Source: Fundidesulfovibrio terrae
GTDB taxonomy: Bacteria; Desulfobacterota; Desulfovibrionia; Desulfovibrionales; Desulfovibrionaceae
Direction: 5' to 3'
NCBI RefSeq assembly: GCF_022808915.1
Contig: NZ_JAKZFS010000002.1
Span: 124,001-188,000 of the forward strand
Length of the DNA: 64,000 nucleotides
Below are positions 1 through 8,672 of this stretch, piece by piece. Both the position numbers and the translations under genes were made by a program. Position 1 is the stretch's first letter. Every line of letters begins with the position of its first letter. Under the pieces are notes generated by a model. It did not search any database. It saw only the letters and a program-made list of their open reading frames with translations, and was not told where the DNA came from.

Positions 1-2
1 CC

Positions 3-200
3 ATCAAGTTCCAGGGACCGACCGACCACGAGACCGCGGCCAAGTTCTGGGCCTTCCCGGGCTCGCGGCTGGTGCACCTGTACAACAACAAGCACGAGCT
101 GACCTGGGTGCTTCTGGACAAGGAGGAGTTCCCCAGCTTCGCGCCGGAGGAGCCGGGCGGCAAGCTCGGCGAGTTCGGGATGCCGGAAGAGGGCGCGTAA
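3..200 (+). CDS. Hypothetical protein, C-terminal fragment cut by the window edge
   Basis: An open frame runs from the left edge to a TAA at 198-200 and gives about 65 residues. It includes the stretch KFWAFPGSRLVHLYNNKHEL and an acidic, proline- and glycine-rich tail. I do not recognise the family. The codon pattern (G or C in third position) matches the neighbouring real genes, and the frame is fully open to the edge, so it is probably the end of a genuine gene. It converges with the next gene on the minus strand, 27 bases away. Confidence 0.55.
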   Translation: MKFQGPTDHETAAKFWAFPGSRLVHLYNNKHELTWVLLDKEEFPSFAPEEPGGKLGEFGMPEEGA

Positions 201-227
201 GCGCCCCGGAAGGCGGGCCGGGCGGAA

Positions 228-575
228 CTATTCCGTGCTGCCGGGCTCGTCCTTGCTCTTGAAGGAAAGCACCTTGCCCTTGGTCTTGGCCTTGGGCTTC
301 TCGGGCTGCGGGTCGGCGTGGTTGGGCACGGCCTCGATGAGCTGCTTGGGCGGGGGCGTCTCGCCCGGGGTGCGGCCTTCGGACCAGTTCAGGTTGAAAA
401 GCTGGTTCTTGAACCGCACGGCCTGGATCATGGACAGGATGAGCACGGCCTCTTCCCACCGCTTGGACGGCTCGAAGCGTTTGACCTGCTCGGCGTAGCG
501 CTCCCACATGCTGGTCAGCGACGCCTCGTCGAAGTTGTTGAGCTGCCTGGCCAGCTTCACCAGAACTTTTTCCAC
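228..575 (-). CDS. Conserved hypothetical protein, 115 aa
   Basis: Small soluble protein, unrecognised. The N-terminal half looks helical (MEKVLVKLARQLNNFDEASL, then WERYAEQVKRFEPSKRWEEA), followed by a conserved-looking middle with VRFKNQLFNLNWSE. The last 45 residues are a low-complexity tail rich in proline and lysine (for example PEKPKAKTKGK). No signal peptide or membrane segment is visible. It is divergent from the AICAR transformylase gene, with 126 bases between the two starts that must hold both promoters. The two plus-strand frames over the same DNA have no recognisable content. Function unknown. Confidence 0.7.
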   Translation of the reverse strand: MEKVLVKLARQLNNFDEASLTSMWERYAEQVKRFEPSKRWEEAVLILSMIQAVRFKNQLFNLNWSEGRTPGETPPPKQLIEAVPNHADPQPEKPKAKTKGKVLSFKSKDEPGSTE

Positions 576-701
576 GATCCCTCCGGAAGTGACGCAGCCC
601 CTCTAGCACGAATTCCCGGCGCGGCCAATGGCCGTTTGCCGCCCGGGGCCGCCTGTGATAGCCTGCGGCCTCTTTCGCACCCCACCCACGGAGCATATCC
701 C

Positions 702-1979
702 ATGAGCGACCTCAAGAAGATGTATACCACCATCCAGGGAGACCCCTTCCCGGCGGACATGACCATAACCCTCGGGGACCGCACCCTGGTTTTCAAGAAG
801 CGCACCTGGACTATAGACGGCGAAGTGAAGGGCCTGCGTTACGGGGAAAATCCGGACCAGCCCGCCGCCGTCTACCAGCTGGCCGAGGGCGGCCTGGAAC
901 TGGACGGCGTGAAGTTCCGCGGTCCCGAGCGCGGGCTCGTCTCGGCTCTCACCGAGGAGCACCTGATCCAGTCCGGAAAGCACCCGGGCAAGACCAACCT
1001 CACCGACGTGGACAACGGCCTGAACATCCTGCAGTACCTTTCGGCCAAGCCCGCCGCCGTCATCCTCAAGCACAACAACCCCTGCGGCGCCGCCTGGACC
1101 GACGAGGGCCTGGCCGTGGCCTTCGAGCGAGCCAACCTCTCCGACCGCATCGCCGCCTTCGGCGGGGCCATCGTGGTCAACCGCACCCTCGACAAGGCCA
1201 CCGCCGAGCTCATCACGGCCAACTATTTCGAGGTGGTGGCCGCGCCCGGCTACGAGCCCGAGGCCCTGGCCATCCTCAAGACCAAGAAGAACCTGCGCAT
1301 CATCGCCATCCCCGGCATCGCCAAGCTCCCCGACTACCTTGGCGAGCCCTTCCTGGACGTGAAGAGCCTCATGGACGGCGGCATGGTGGTGCAGTTCTCC
1401 TTCCGCAACCGCATCCTCTCGGCCGACGACTTCCTGCCCGCCAAGGGGTCGACCAAGGACGGCAAGGACTTCATCTCCCGCGCCCCCAGCCCCCGCGAGG
1501 CCGAGGACCTGCTCTTCGCCTGGGCCGTTGAGGCCGGAGTCACCTCCAACTCGGTCATTTTCGTGCGTGACGGCGCCACCGTGGGCATCGGCACCGGCGA
1601 GCAGGACCGCGTGGGCGTGGTGCAGCTCACCATCCACAAGGCCTACACCAAGTACGCCGACCTCCTGGCCTTCGAGCGCCACAAGCTCTCCATCCACGAG
1701 CTGCGCGAGAAGGCCGCCTCCGACCCCGCCCTGGCCAAGGAGCTGGCCGACATAGAGGCCAAGACCCAGGCCGACCGCGGCGGACTGCCCGGCAGCGTGC
1801 TGGTGTCCGACGGATTCTTCCCCTTCCGCGACGGCGTGGACCTGGCGCTGAAGCAGGGCGTCACCGCCATCGCCCAGCCCGGCGGCTCCATCCGCGACTG
1901 GGAAGTGGTCCAGGCCGTCAACGAGGCCACCCCGCAGGTGGCCATGGTCTTCACCGGGCAGCGGTCGTTCAAGCACTAG
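702..1979 (+). CDS. purH: AICAR transformylase (stand-alone PurH C-terminal domain)
   Basis: Transfers a formyl group from 10-formyl-tetrahydrofolate to AICAR in the penultimate step of IMP synthesis. The 425-residue product shows the AICARFT hallmarks: LRYGENPDQPA near residue 48, the KHNNPCG catalytic Lys-His motif, SDGFFPFRD, GVTAIAQPGGSIRD and the C-terminal MVFTGQRSFKH. The N-terminal MGS-like IMP cyclohydrolase domain of bifunctional PurH (about 190 residues in E. coli) is absent, so IMP cyclisation must be done by another gene. The frame is open upstream to 318, but the ATG at 702 is chosen because the upstream part encodes no family sequence and overlaps the minus-strand gene. Start context is weak (no strong Shine-Dalgarno). 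Confidence 0.9.
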   Translation: MSDLKKMYTTIQGDPFPADMTITLGDRTLVFKKRTWTIDGEVKGLRYGENPDQPAAVYQLAEGGLELDGVKFRGPERGLVSALTEEHLIQSGKHPGKTNLTDVDNGLNILQYLSAKPAAVILKHNNPCGAAWTDEGLAVAFERANLSDRIAAFGGAIVVNRTLDKATAELITANYFEVVAAPGYEPEALAILKTKKNLRIIAIPGIAKLPDYLGEPFLDVKSLMDGGMVVQFSFRNRILSADDFLPAKGSTKDGKDFISRAPSPREAEDLLFAWAVEAGVTSNSVIFVRDGATVGIGTGEQDRVGVVQLTIHKAYTKYADLLAFERHKLSIHELREKAASDPALAKELADIEAKTQADRGGLPGSVLVSDGFFPFRDGVDLALKQGVTAIAQPGGSIRDWEVVQAVNEATPQVAMVFTGQRSFKH

Positions 1980-1982
1980 CTG

Positions 1983-2069
1983 GCTGGGGCTTCGCCCCAG
2001 ACCCCACCAGGGCTCCGCCCTGGACCGGCCGGGGTGAGAGCCTCCCCCCGGACCCCGGCGACGGGGGGG
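1983..2069. repeat. GC-rich tandem-hairpin intergenic repeat (family C)
   Basis: Directly after the AICAR transformylase stop, three short inverted repeats follow one another: GGGGCTTCGCCCC, then CCAGGGCTCCGCCCTGG, then a looser CCGGGG/CCCCGG pair. The same order, with other stem bases, recurs at 23074-23152 and, in the other orientation, at about 24256-24322. It may act as a terminator for the gene before it, but there is no T-run. Confidence 0.6.
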
Positions 2070-2214
2070 CGCAGGACGAACGAGCGGTGCGGCGTCCGTG
2101 TGCGGGAGCACTGCGCAGGGCAGGCCGGAAGGATTTGCGCCTCCCGGCGCACGCGGCCAAGGCGGCCGGCCTGAAGCGGGACGTGTTCAGGCCACAGCGA
2201 AGCGGGTTTCGACC

Positions 2215-3231
2215 ATGACCAAGAGCTTAAAGATCCTGCTGCCCGCGTTCGCGCTGCTGCTGGCGCTCTCGCTCGTGGTTTTCCTGCTGCGCAACATCGT
2301 GATCCTGTCCGATGTGGTCTCGGCGTTCCATCCGGCCACCGGCGTGTTCGTGAAATACGGCCTGTCGCTCCTCGTGGCGGCGGGCGTGTTCTGGCTGGCC
2401 GGAACGCTCCTGTTGCGGCCGAAGGCGCTGGTTCCGCCCGTGGACCCTTCCCCCGAAGAGAAGGCCCGCTACCTGGCCCGGCTCGACTCGCGCCTGAAGA
2501 GGAACAAGCTGCTGCGAGGGGCCGCCGTGCCGGCCGGTCCGGAGGGCGCCCAGGCAAGGCTTGCCATCCTGGACCAGATGGCCGAGGGCGAGATACGCGC
2601 CTGCGCCCGGAAGGTCTTTTTGTCCACGGCCATCGCCCAGAACGGGCGGCTGGATTCGCTCATCGTGTTCGTCTCCATGGCCGCGCTGGTCTGGCGGGTG
2701 TCGCACATCTACAACCAGCGGCCGTCGCTCAAGGAGATGTACTCGATCTACGTCAACGTGGCCGGTTCGGCGTTCGTCTCCTACGGCGTGGACGAGATCG
2801 ACATCAAATCCCAGATCAATGCGCTCGTCGAGCCGCTCATGGCGGGCGCGGCCGGACGGCTGCCGGTGGTCTCCTCGGTGACGTCGGCGCTGGGGAACGC
2901 CTTTTTCCACGGTGCCGTCAACTGCATCCTGGTGTGTCGCGTGGGGCTCATGACCAAGAATTACCTGGGAGTCGGGTACGACCCGGAGTCGGGCCTTCGC
3001 AGAACCTCCTTCCGGGATGCCCTCGTCCTGGCGCGCGGGGTGTTCAAGGGATCGTTCCAGGAACTCGGGAGCGCCATCATGGATGTGGCCGCCGCGCCGG
3101 TGGAAAAGTTGAAGACAAAAACCGCGGAAGCTGCGAAGAGCGCCGCCGGGGCTGTGGGCGGCGCCTGCGGAGCCGTGGCCTCAACCGGAAGGAAAATGGG
3201 CTCCCTGCTCAAACGCAACAGGGAACAGTAA
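2215..3231 (+). CDS. Membrane protein, probable DUF697 family
   Basis: Product of 338 residues. Two strong membrane segments lie at about residues 7-26 and 48-67, then a charged linker (residues 75-125), then a hydrophobic core from about 125 to 290 with LDSLIVFVSMAALVWRVSHI and an NVAGSAFVSYGVDEIDI stretch that resembles DUF697 (YcjF-like, often linked to stress or GTPase partners). The tail (about 290-338) is an alanine- and lysine-rich, probably helical, extension. The ATG at 2215 is chosen because it begins directly with the first membrane helix; the frame is open further up to 2098. No partner GTPase is adjacent. The DUF697 assignment is from memory of the family pattern and is only moderately certain. 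Confidence 0.65.
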   Translation: MTKSLKILLPAFALLLALSLVVFLLRNIVILSDVVSAFHPATGVFVKYGLSLLVAAGVFWLAGTLLLRPKALVPPVDPSPEEKARYLARLDSRLKRNKLLRGAAVPAGPEGAQARLAILDQMAEGEIRACARKVFLSTAIAQNGRLDSLIVFVSMAALVWRVSHIYNQRPSLKEMYSIYVNVAGSAFVSYGVDEIDIKSQINALVEPLMAGAAGRLPVVSSVTSALGNAFFHGAVNCILVCRVGLMTKNYLGVGYDPESGLRRTSFRDALVLARGVFKGSFQELGSAIMDVAAAPVEKLKTKTAEAAKSAAGAVGGACGAVASTGRKMGSLLKRNREQ

Positions 3232-3318
3232 GGCGGATGGCTGCCGTTGACCCAAGGCGAACGTGAATAGACCCCGGGCCGCGTCCCCGCGCGAAGCCCG
3301 CTAAAAGTTTTTGAGAGA

Positions 3319-3365
3319 GTCCAGAGAGAACTTTTTGAAAAAAGTTCTCTCTGGCCGCCGGAGGC
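3319..3365 (+). repeat. Dispersed hairpin repeat, family A, copy 1
   Basis: A 14-bp perfect stem (CCAGAGAGAACTTT / AAAGTTCTCTCTGG, loop TTGAAA) is followed at once by the fixed tail CCGCCGGAGGC. The tail ends 9 bases before the nuclease start codon, so its GGAGG could act as that gene's ribosome-binding site. See the finding on this family. Confidence 0.7.
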
Positions 3366-3374
3366 ATCCTACTC

Positions 3375-5492
3375 TTGACGACCAAGCACCCGTCGATCCA
3401 AACCGTCCCCACTCCCGGCTGCATCGTGGAGTTCATGCAGGGCAACGAGCCCCACATCGCTTGGGTGGAGGAAGCCTCCGGCGACAAGCTGCGCCTGTAC
3501 ACCCTGAACAAGCGCGAAACCAAGCTCCCGTCCTCGCGGCTGCTGCCCTGGGCCGGCCCCCGCTTCGAGGGCAAGTTCACCCGCGAGGCGATCCTCGAGA
3601 AGCTGCGCGAGCACGCCAAGCTGCGCGAGGAGCTGGCCTCGGGCGTCGACCCGCTGGAAATCTGGGAACTGGCCCAGGGCGAGGTGACGCAGGCCTCGGC
3701 CGTGTGGTTCGCGGGCCTGGCCTTCGAGGACCCGGACGTGGACCGCGTGGCGGCCATGGGCCGGGCGCTTCTCGGCGTGAAGACGCATTTCAAGTTCCAG
3801 CCGCCCAATTTCGAGGTGCATCCGGCGGAGGTGGTGGAGCGCCGCATCGCCGAGCAGGAGGCCGCCCGCGAGCGCGAGCTGGTGGTGGACGCCGGCCACG
3901 AGTTCTTCCACGAGCTGTGGACGGGCTGGGCGTCGGGGCGCCGCAAGGACGTGGCCAAGCTCGCGTCCCAGCTCGATCCGGTGGCCGCCGTCAAGCTCGA
4001 GGCGCTGCTGCGCGGGCTTCTGGCCGACGCCGAGAACCAGGAACTGGCCCCCCTGTGGCAGAGCCTGCGCAAGGGGCTGCCCGAGCATCCGCACCAGCCG
4101 CTGATCCTGGCCACGGAGTGGGGCATCGTGGCCCCGCACCACAACTATTTGCTGGACCAGGCCGGGTACGAGCCGGGCGACGCCTGGAGCGCGGCCTTCG
4201 AAGGCGAGATCGCCTCGCTCGAGAAGGAGTTCCAGGCCAAGCGGGCCGAACCCGAGCCCGTGGAGTACGTGAGCGTCGATTCGCCCACCACCCGGGACAT
4301 CGACGACGCCTTCCACGTGGAGAAATCCCCGGAGGGCTGGCGGGTGTCCATGGCCCTGGCTCGGCCCACGCTGTCGTGGGACTTCGAGGGCGGGCTCGGG
4401 CGCGAGGTGTCGCGCCGGGCGTCCAGCCTGTATCTGCCCGAGGGCGTGAGCCACATGATGCCGGAGCGCCTGGGGTGCGGGCTCTACAGCCTGAACGCCG
4501 GGGAGGACCGTCCCGCGCTCATCCTCGATTGGACGCTGGACGCATCCGGCAGCGTCACGGATTTCTCGCCCAGGCTGGCCTGGGTGCGGGTGGCGGCCAA
4601 TCTTACCTACGAGGGTGTCGAGCGGACGCTTACGGACGGCTCGGCCGGGGCGAGCGTGAGCGCCGCCCACGAGCTGGCCGGGATGCTGCGCGCGGCGCGC
4701 ATCGATCGCGGCGCTGTGGTCATCGACCGGCCCGAGCCCAAGATCCGCTTGGAAGGAGCGCCCGCCGACATCCGGGTGGACATCGTCCACCTGGAGGAGC
4801 ACCCCGAGGCCCAGATGACCGTGAGCGAGCTCATGATCCTGGCCAATACCTCCATGGCGGCCTGGGCCGCGCAGCACGGCGTGGCGCTGATGCACCGCGT
4901 GCAGGACATCTCCATCCCACACAGCTACTCCGGCGTGTGGACCGACCCCGTGGACATGCACCGGGTGGTGAAGCAGCTGGCCGGAGCCACCATGGAAGTC
5001 CGCCCCGGAAGGCACGCGAGCCTTGCGGCTGAGGCTTACGCGCCCATCACTTCGCCCCTTCGCAGGCTCACTGACCTGGTCAACCTGTCCCAGGTGGAGT
5101 CGTACCTGGCGTCGGGAGCGCCGCGCCTCTCCCGCGACGAGCTCGTGGCGAGGATGCCGGGCATGGCGGCCAGGCTGGACGCCGTGGGGCAGGTGCAGCG
5201 CTTCCGGCCTCGCTACTGGAAGCTCTTGTACATGCGCGAGCAGTCAAGGCAGCGTGAGTTCGAGGCAGTGGCCGTTGAGGACTGCGGGCCGGTGGCCGTG
5301 CTGAGTCTCGTTGAGCTGCAGATGTACGTGCGCTGCGGCCGGGACACGCTGGGCGGTTCGGTCACGCCGGGGCAGAAATTCTGGCTCAAGCTCGGTAAGG
5401 TCGATCCCCTGACCAACGAATTCCGAGTGCTCGGCGCGCGCGAGGCCGAGGAGAAGCCCGAACCGGGCGACTGGCCGCCGCAAGTGGACTGA
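3375..5492 (+). CDS. RNase II/R-family 3'-5' exoribonuclease (RNB domain), divergent
   Basis: Degrades RNA processively from the 3' end; cytoplasmic. The 705-residue product has an N-terminal region of about 290 residues with no clear cold-shock domains, then an RNB domain (about 297-585). The metal-binding cluster DSPTTRDIDDAF places Asp302, Asp308, Asp310 and Asp311 as in RNase II, and the late motif ITSPLRRLTDLVN is present. A weak S1-like segment may follow (about 610-700). The start is taken as TTG at 3375, with GGAGG in the upstream repeat 9 bases before it; the frame has no better ATG before the conserved region. It is shorter and more divergent than enterobacterial RNase R (about 800 aa). 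Stand-alone; a gap of 136 bases precedes plsY. Confidence 0.85.
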   Translation: MTTKHPSIQTVPTPGCIVEFMQGNEPHIAWVEEASGDKLRLYTLNKRETKLPSSRLLPWAGPRFEGKFTREAILEKLREHAKLREELASGVDPLEIWELAQGEVTQASAVWFAGLAFEDPDVDRVAAMGRALLGVKTHFKFQPPNFEVHPAEVVERRIAEQEAARERELVVDAGHEFFHELWTGWASGRRKDVAKLASQLDPVAAVKLEALLRGLLADAENQELAPLWQSLRKGLPEHPHQPLILATEWGIVAPHHNYLLDQAGYEPGDAWSAAFEGEIASLEKEFQAKRAEPEPVEYVSVDSPTTRDIDDAFHVEKSPEGWRVSMALARPTLSWDFEGGLGREVSRRASSLYLPEGVSHMMPERLGCGLYSLNAGEDRPALILDWTLDASGSVTDFSPRLAWVRVAANLTYEGVERTLTDGSAGASVSAAHELAGMLRAARIDRGAVVIDRPEPKIRLEGAPADIRVDIVHLEEHPEAQMTVSELMILANTSMAAWAAQHGVALMHRVQDISIPHSYSGVWTDPVDMHRVVKQLAGATMEVRPGRHASLAAEAYAPITSPLRRLTDLVNLSQVESYLASGAPRLSRDELVARMPGMAARLDAVGQVQRFRPRYWKLLYMREQSRQREFEAVAVEDCGPVAVLSLVELQMYVRCGRDTLGGSVTPGQKFWLKLGKVDPLTNEFRVLGAREAEEKPEPGDWPPQVD

Positions 5493-5628
5493 CGCGGCAG
5501 GGGAGGCGGGCGGACCCGTTTCGTCTCCGGCCACGGGCGGATTTTCGGCCCGGCGGAAGCCGGACGGGCCGCGTTGACCGGCCGCCCCGGCTCTGGCAAA
5601 TATCCCGGATCAAGCAAAGGAGAGTGAC

Positions 5629-6222
5629 GTGTTCGCCAAGCTCATCTGGCTCGCATTGGCCTACCTGGCCGGGTCCTTCCCCTTCGGGTTGTTCATCGCC
5701 CAGGCCGCCTGCAACATAGACCCCCGCACGGCCGGCAGCGGCAACATCGGCGCCACCAACGTGGCCCGGCTCTGCGGCACGAAGCTCGGCGTGGCGACGC
5801 TTCTCCTCGACGCCCTCAAGGGCTTCGCCCCCGTGGCCATCGCCTGGCAGATGTCCGACGGAGGGTGGTTCGCGGGTTTCGCCGCCCTGGCCACGGTGTG
5901 CGGCCACATGTTTCCCGTGTTCCTGGACTACAAGGGCGGCAAGGGCGTGGCCACCACCATCGGGGCCTTCCTGGCCTTGTGCCCCGGCGCGATCACGGTG
6001 TCCGGGCTTCTGTGCGCCGGGGCCATCGCGGCCACGGGCTTCGTGTCCGTGGGGTCGCTCCTTCTGGCCGCCAGCCTGCCCTTCACGGTGTGGTGGCTGG
6101 GACAGGGAAGCCTCGTGCCGGTGAGCTTCGCCGTGGGCGGACTGGTCATCTGGAAGCACAAGGACAACATCCGCAGGCTTCTTGCCGGCGAAGAGAAGCC
6201 CTGGAAAAAGAGCAAGTCGTGA
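5629..6222 (+). CDS. plsY: Acyl-phosphate:glycerol-3-phosphate acyltransferase PlsY
   Basis: Transfers the acyl group from acyl-phosphate to glycerol-3-phosphate, the first membrane step of phospholipid synthesis. The 197-residue, multi-spanning product carries the three family motifs: SGNIGATNVAR (about 38-48), GHMFPVFLDYKGGKGVATT (about 88-106) and KHKDNIRRLLAGEE near the C-terminus. Start is GTG at 5629 with AAAGGAGAG nine bases upstream. Its TGA overlaps the ATG of the next gene (TGATG at 6220-6224), so the two are translationally coupled. Confidence 0.95.
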   Translation: MFAKLIWLALAYLAGSFPFGLFIAQAACNIDPRTAGSGNIGATNVARLCGTKLGVATLLLDALKGFAPVAIAWQMSDGGWFAGFAALATVCGHMFPVFLDYKGGKGVATTIGAFLALCPGAITVSGLLCAGAIAATGFVSVGSLLLAASLPFTVWWLGQGSLVPVSFAVGGLVIWKHKDNIRRLLAGEEKPWKKSKS

Positions 6223-8600
6223 TGCCGGATGTCTCGCGCGGCGTGTCGGCTCGCGTTTGTCTGTTTTTCTTGCTCACGGCCGGTTTCGCGCTGAGGAGCT
6301 ACAATCTGGGCGTGCCGTCCCAATGGATGGACGAGATTCTGGTCCCCCTGAACGCCAGCCATCCCATTGAATACATCTTGGAGCTTTCCCGGCGTATAGA
6401 GGTCCACTCCCCGCTCTTCTACGGGATCATCAAGGGCCTGACTCTGGTCGACTCGGGCGATTTCCTCCTGCGCCTGCCGTCAGCCCTGGCAGGAGCGACC
6501 ACAATCTACTTGGTCTACAGGCTGGGGACAGAACTCTTCGACGCCAACGTAGGTTTGTACGCGGCGGTGTTTACCGCCCTCAATCCTCACCACATGTATC
6601 TCTCGAGATACATCAGGCCATACTCCCTGGTGGTGTTCCTATTCGCCCTGTCCCTGCTGCTGACCTGGCGTGTGGCCAGGGACGGGAAGATGCGCGACTG
6701 TCTTCTGTTACTGATCGTGGACGCGGTGGTGCTCCTGCTGCACAACCTTGCGGTGCTGCTCGTGGGCACACAACTGCTGTACCTGGGACTAAGCCGAGTG
6801 GCCGGGAAAAGCCGGATGGGCTGGAACGGAATCACCGTGTTGGGTTCGGGAGTGGCAGTGATCGCGGCCTGTCTGTGGTGTTTTTTCCTTCGAGACAGCA
6901 GTGTGGCGGGGGAGTTTCTCGCCCAGCCCATGGGCTCATGGGATGCATTTCTGGTTGTCGGCGAATGTTTCCTGCGCAACCTGTTCTATTTCGATGTCCC
7001 GTTGGCTTGGGGCTTGGGGCTGACGGCCTGCGTCGCGGGCTTGGTGATGATGTGGCGTTCGCGGCCATGGCCCGCGCTGTTCGTTTCGCTGTTCCTGCTG
7101 CTCCCTCCTGCAGCCCTCGTGGTGACTGGGATGGCCTGGAACCTGTGGGCCAGGCACTTGAGTCCCATGATCCCGTTGGCCGCGCTGTCCTGGGCGGTCG
7201 TGGTTGCATCGCTTAGGCTTTCCCCGGCGCGGCACGCGCAGTTTGTCGTCATCCTCTGCGTGCTGGGCCTCGCTGCCTATCTCGGTCCCGCTCATGGCCG
7301 GTTCTTCGAGGTTGACAGCTACCGCGACCGGGTGATCGGTACCAACTACGAGGTGCTTTCCGGCGAGGTACAGGCGCTGATGAGCACGGGGGACGTCATC
7401 GTGGTGACGCACGACTATTTCCGCAACGGCCTGAACTGGTACGCCGACCGGCTGCCGCCGCCGAACCGCTTCCGCTCCCAGTCTGTAGATTCCAAAGCCG
7501 ATCCTCTGAAGGTTCACGTTCTCGCCGACCTGCATTACGGTTATATCGCTAAGAACCGTCAGGACTTCCGGGATCACTATGAGCCAGAGAGCGAGAACTC
7601 CCTTGAGGAAAACGTTCAGATGTTCACCTTGGAGGTTAAGCGCTCGCCTGAGTTCGTCGTTCGTCAGGACCAGCGGATTCTCTCGGTCCCAATGGACCTC
7701 AAGGGGTTCTATTCCAGGGTTGGGAGACTACGGGACGCCGTTTTTTCCCAGGACGCGCGGGGACCGTTCGTGATGGCGACGCGAAACAACACCCAGGCCG
7801 AAGTGGAGTATGTGTTCGTCAACGGGACCGGGCAGGCTGTGCCCGAGGTTGTCCTCAATTTCTATTTCCGTAACACCGGCAAGGGAAACCACATCCTGGC
7901 GGAAACCGTTTTCGACGATGAGCCGCCCTCGGAGTATCCCCTGTCTATAGGGCCGGACCCAAGGAGCAACTTCTCCGTAGCTCACCACAGGTCCGGCTCG
8001 TTCAAGACCCTCACGGTACGCCTGAAGATGGTCTGCGCCCCCCTGACGCCGCTTTTCCCAGGAGGCAACTACGAAACCCTGCGCTTCGAGGGGCTGGACG
8101 CGGCCTTCGGCGCGCCCGGCGGGGACGAGGCGCTCGCTCGCGACATGGCTGGACGCCTCCGGGCGAACTCCCTGCGAAATTTCCTGGCCGAGCGGTTCAT
8201 CCCGAAAAGCCGGTTGGAGCAGCGCATGGTCGCCGGAAGCGATCTCGCCAGCAACGCAGATGCGGACATGCCGGGATGGAGCAGGCTGGAGGTGTCGCTG
8301 GAAAAGGAGCAGGGTGTCTTCCTGGCCGAGCTCGACCCCGGAGTGCAGCAGATGATCGTCTATCCGCGCGTGGGCGACGGGTCGTCCGTGGGTTTTTACC
8401 AGTTGGGTCCAGACGGTAGGCGCGAGGAACTCCTTGCCCTGCACGGCGCAGGAGAAGCCTGGACGCCTATATCCGCGCAGTACCCCATTATGCTCAACCC
8501 TGGTCTCACGATCGGTGGCAAGTACCGCGTCGAAATCCTGCTCCAGGGGCGCTGGGCCCAGGTCTGGAATAAAAACGGAACAATTTTCTTCGAGAAATAA
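6222..8600 (+). CDS. GT-C family membrane glycosyltransferase (PMT/ArnT-like) with large C-terminal domain
   Basis: Product of 792 residues. The N-terminal 355 residues hold about ten hydrophobic segments and the motif PSQWMDEILVPL (Asp37-Glu38) in the first extracytoplasmic loop, as in polyprenyl-phosphate-sugar-dependent GT39/ArnT enzymes. An HSPLFY loop and RYIRPYSL follow. From about residue 358 to the end (about 435 residues) the protein has no membrane helices and looks like mixed alpha/beta extracytoplasmic domains; I recognise no family there. Substrate unknown: it may glycosylate lipid, glycan or protein. Coupled to plsY through TGATG. Third-position G+C is visibly lower in the middle of this gene than in neighbours, which may mean transfer. 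Confidence 0.75.
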   Translation: MPDVSRGVSARVCLFFLLTAGFALRSYNLGVPSQWMDEILVPLNASHPIEYILELSRRIEVHSPLFYGIIKGLTLVDSGDFLLRLPSALAGATTIYLVYRLGTELFDANVGLYAAVFTALNPHHMYLSRYIRPYSLVVFLFALSLLLTWRVARDGKMRDCLLLLIVDAVVLLLHNLAVLLVGTQLLYLGLSRVAGKSRMGWNGITVLGSGVAVIAACLWCFFLRDSSVAGEFLAQPMGSWDAFLVVGECFLRNLFYFDVPLAWGLGLTACVAGLVMMWRSRPWPALFVSLFLLLPPAALVVTGMAWNLWARHLSPMIPLAALSWAVVVASLRLSPARHAQFVVILCVLGLAAYLGPAHGRFFEVDSYRDRVIGTNYEVLSGEVQALMSTGDVIVVTHDYFRNGLNWYADRLPPPNRFRSQSVDSKADPLKVHVLADLHYGYIAKNRQDFRDHYEPESENSLEENVQMFTLEVKRSPEFVVRQDQRILSVPMDLKGFYSRVGRLRDAVFSQDARGPFVMATRNNTQAEVEYVFVNGTGQAVPEVVLNFYFRNTGKGNHILAETVFDDEPPSEYPLSIGPDPRSNFSVAHHRSGSFKTLTVRLKMVCAPLTPLFPGGNYETLRFEGLDAAFGAPGGDEALARDMAGRLRANSLRNFLAERFIPKSRLEQRMVAGSDLASNADADMPGWSRLEVSLEKEQGVFLAELDPGVQQMIVYPRVGDGSSVGFYQLGPDGRREELLALHGAGEAWTPISAQYPIMLNPGLTIGGKYRVEILLQGRWAQVWNKNGTIFFEK

Positions 8601-8641
8601 GTTGGTTGTGACGCCTTTGCTGCCGCTGGCCCCATGTGAAA

Positions 8642-8670
8642 TTGACATGTCCATCGGGACGGCCTAATTT
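8642..8670 (+). promoter_or_regulatory. Sigma-70-type promoter for the riboswitch-nrdGD transcript
   Basis: TTGACA at 8642-8647, 17 bases, then TAATTT at 8665-8670. The start point would fall just before the riboswitch aptamer. Position and perfect -35 box support it; the -10 box is only fair. Confidence 0.6.
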
Positions 8671-8672
8671 GT

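Noticed and set aside
603-2111. 502-codon open frame on the minus strand across the AICAR transformylase gene
   Set aside because: It mirrors the third-position GC bias of the real gene, encodes Gly/Val/His-rich low-complexity sequence and has no family motif.
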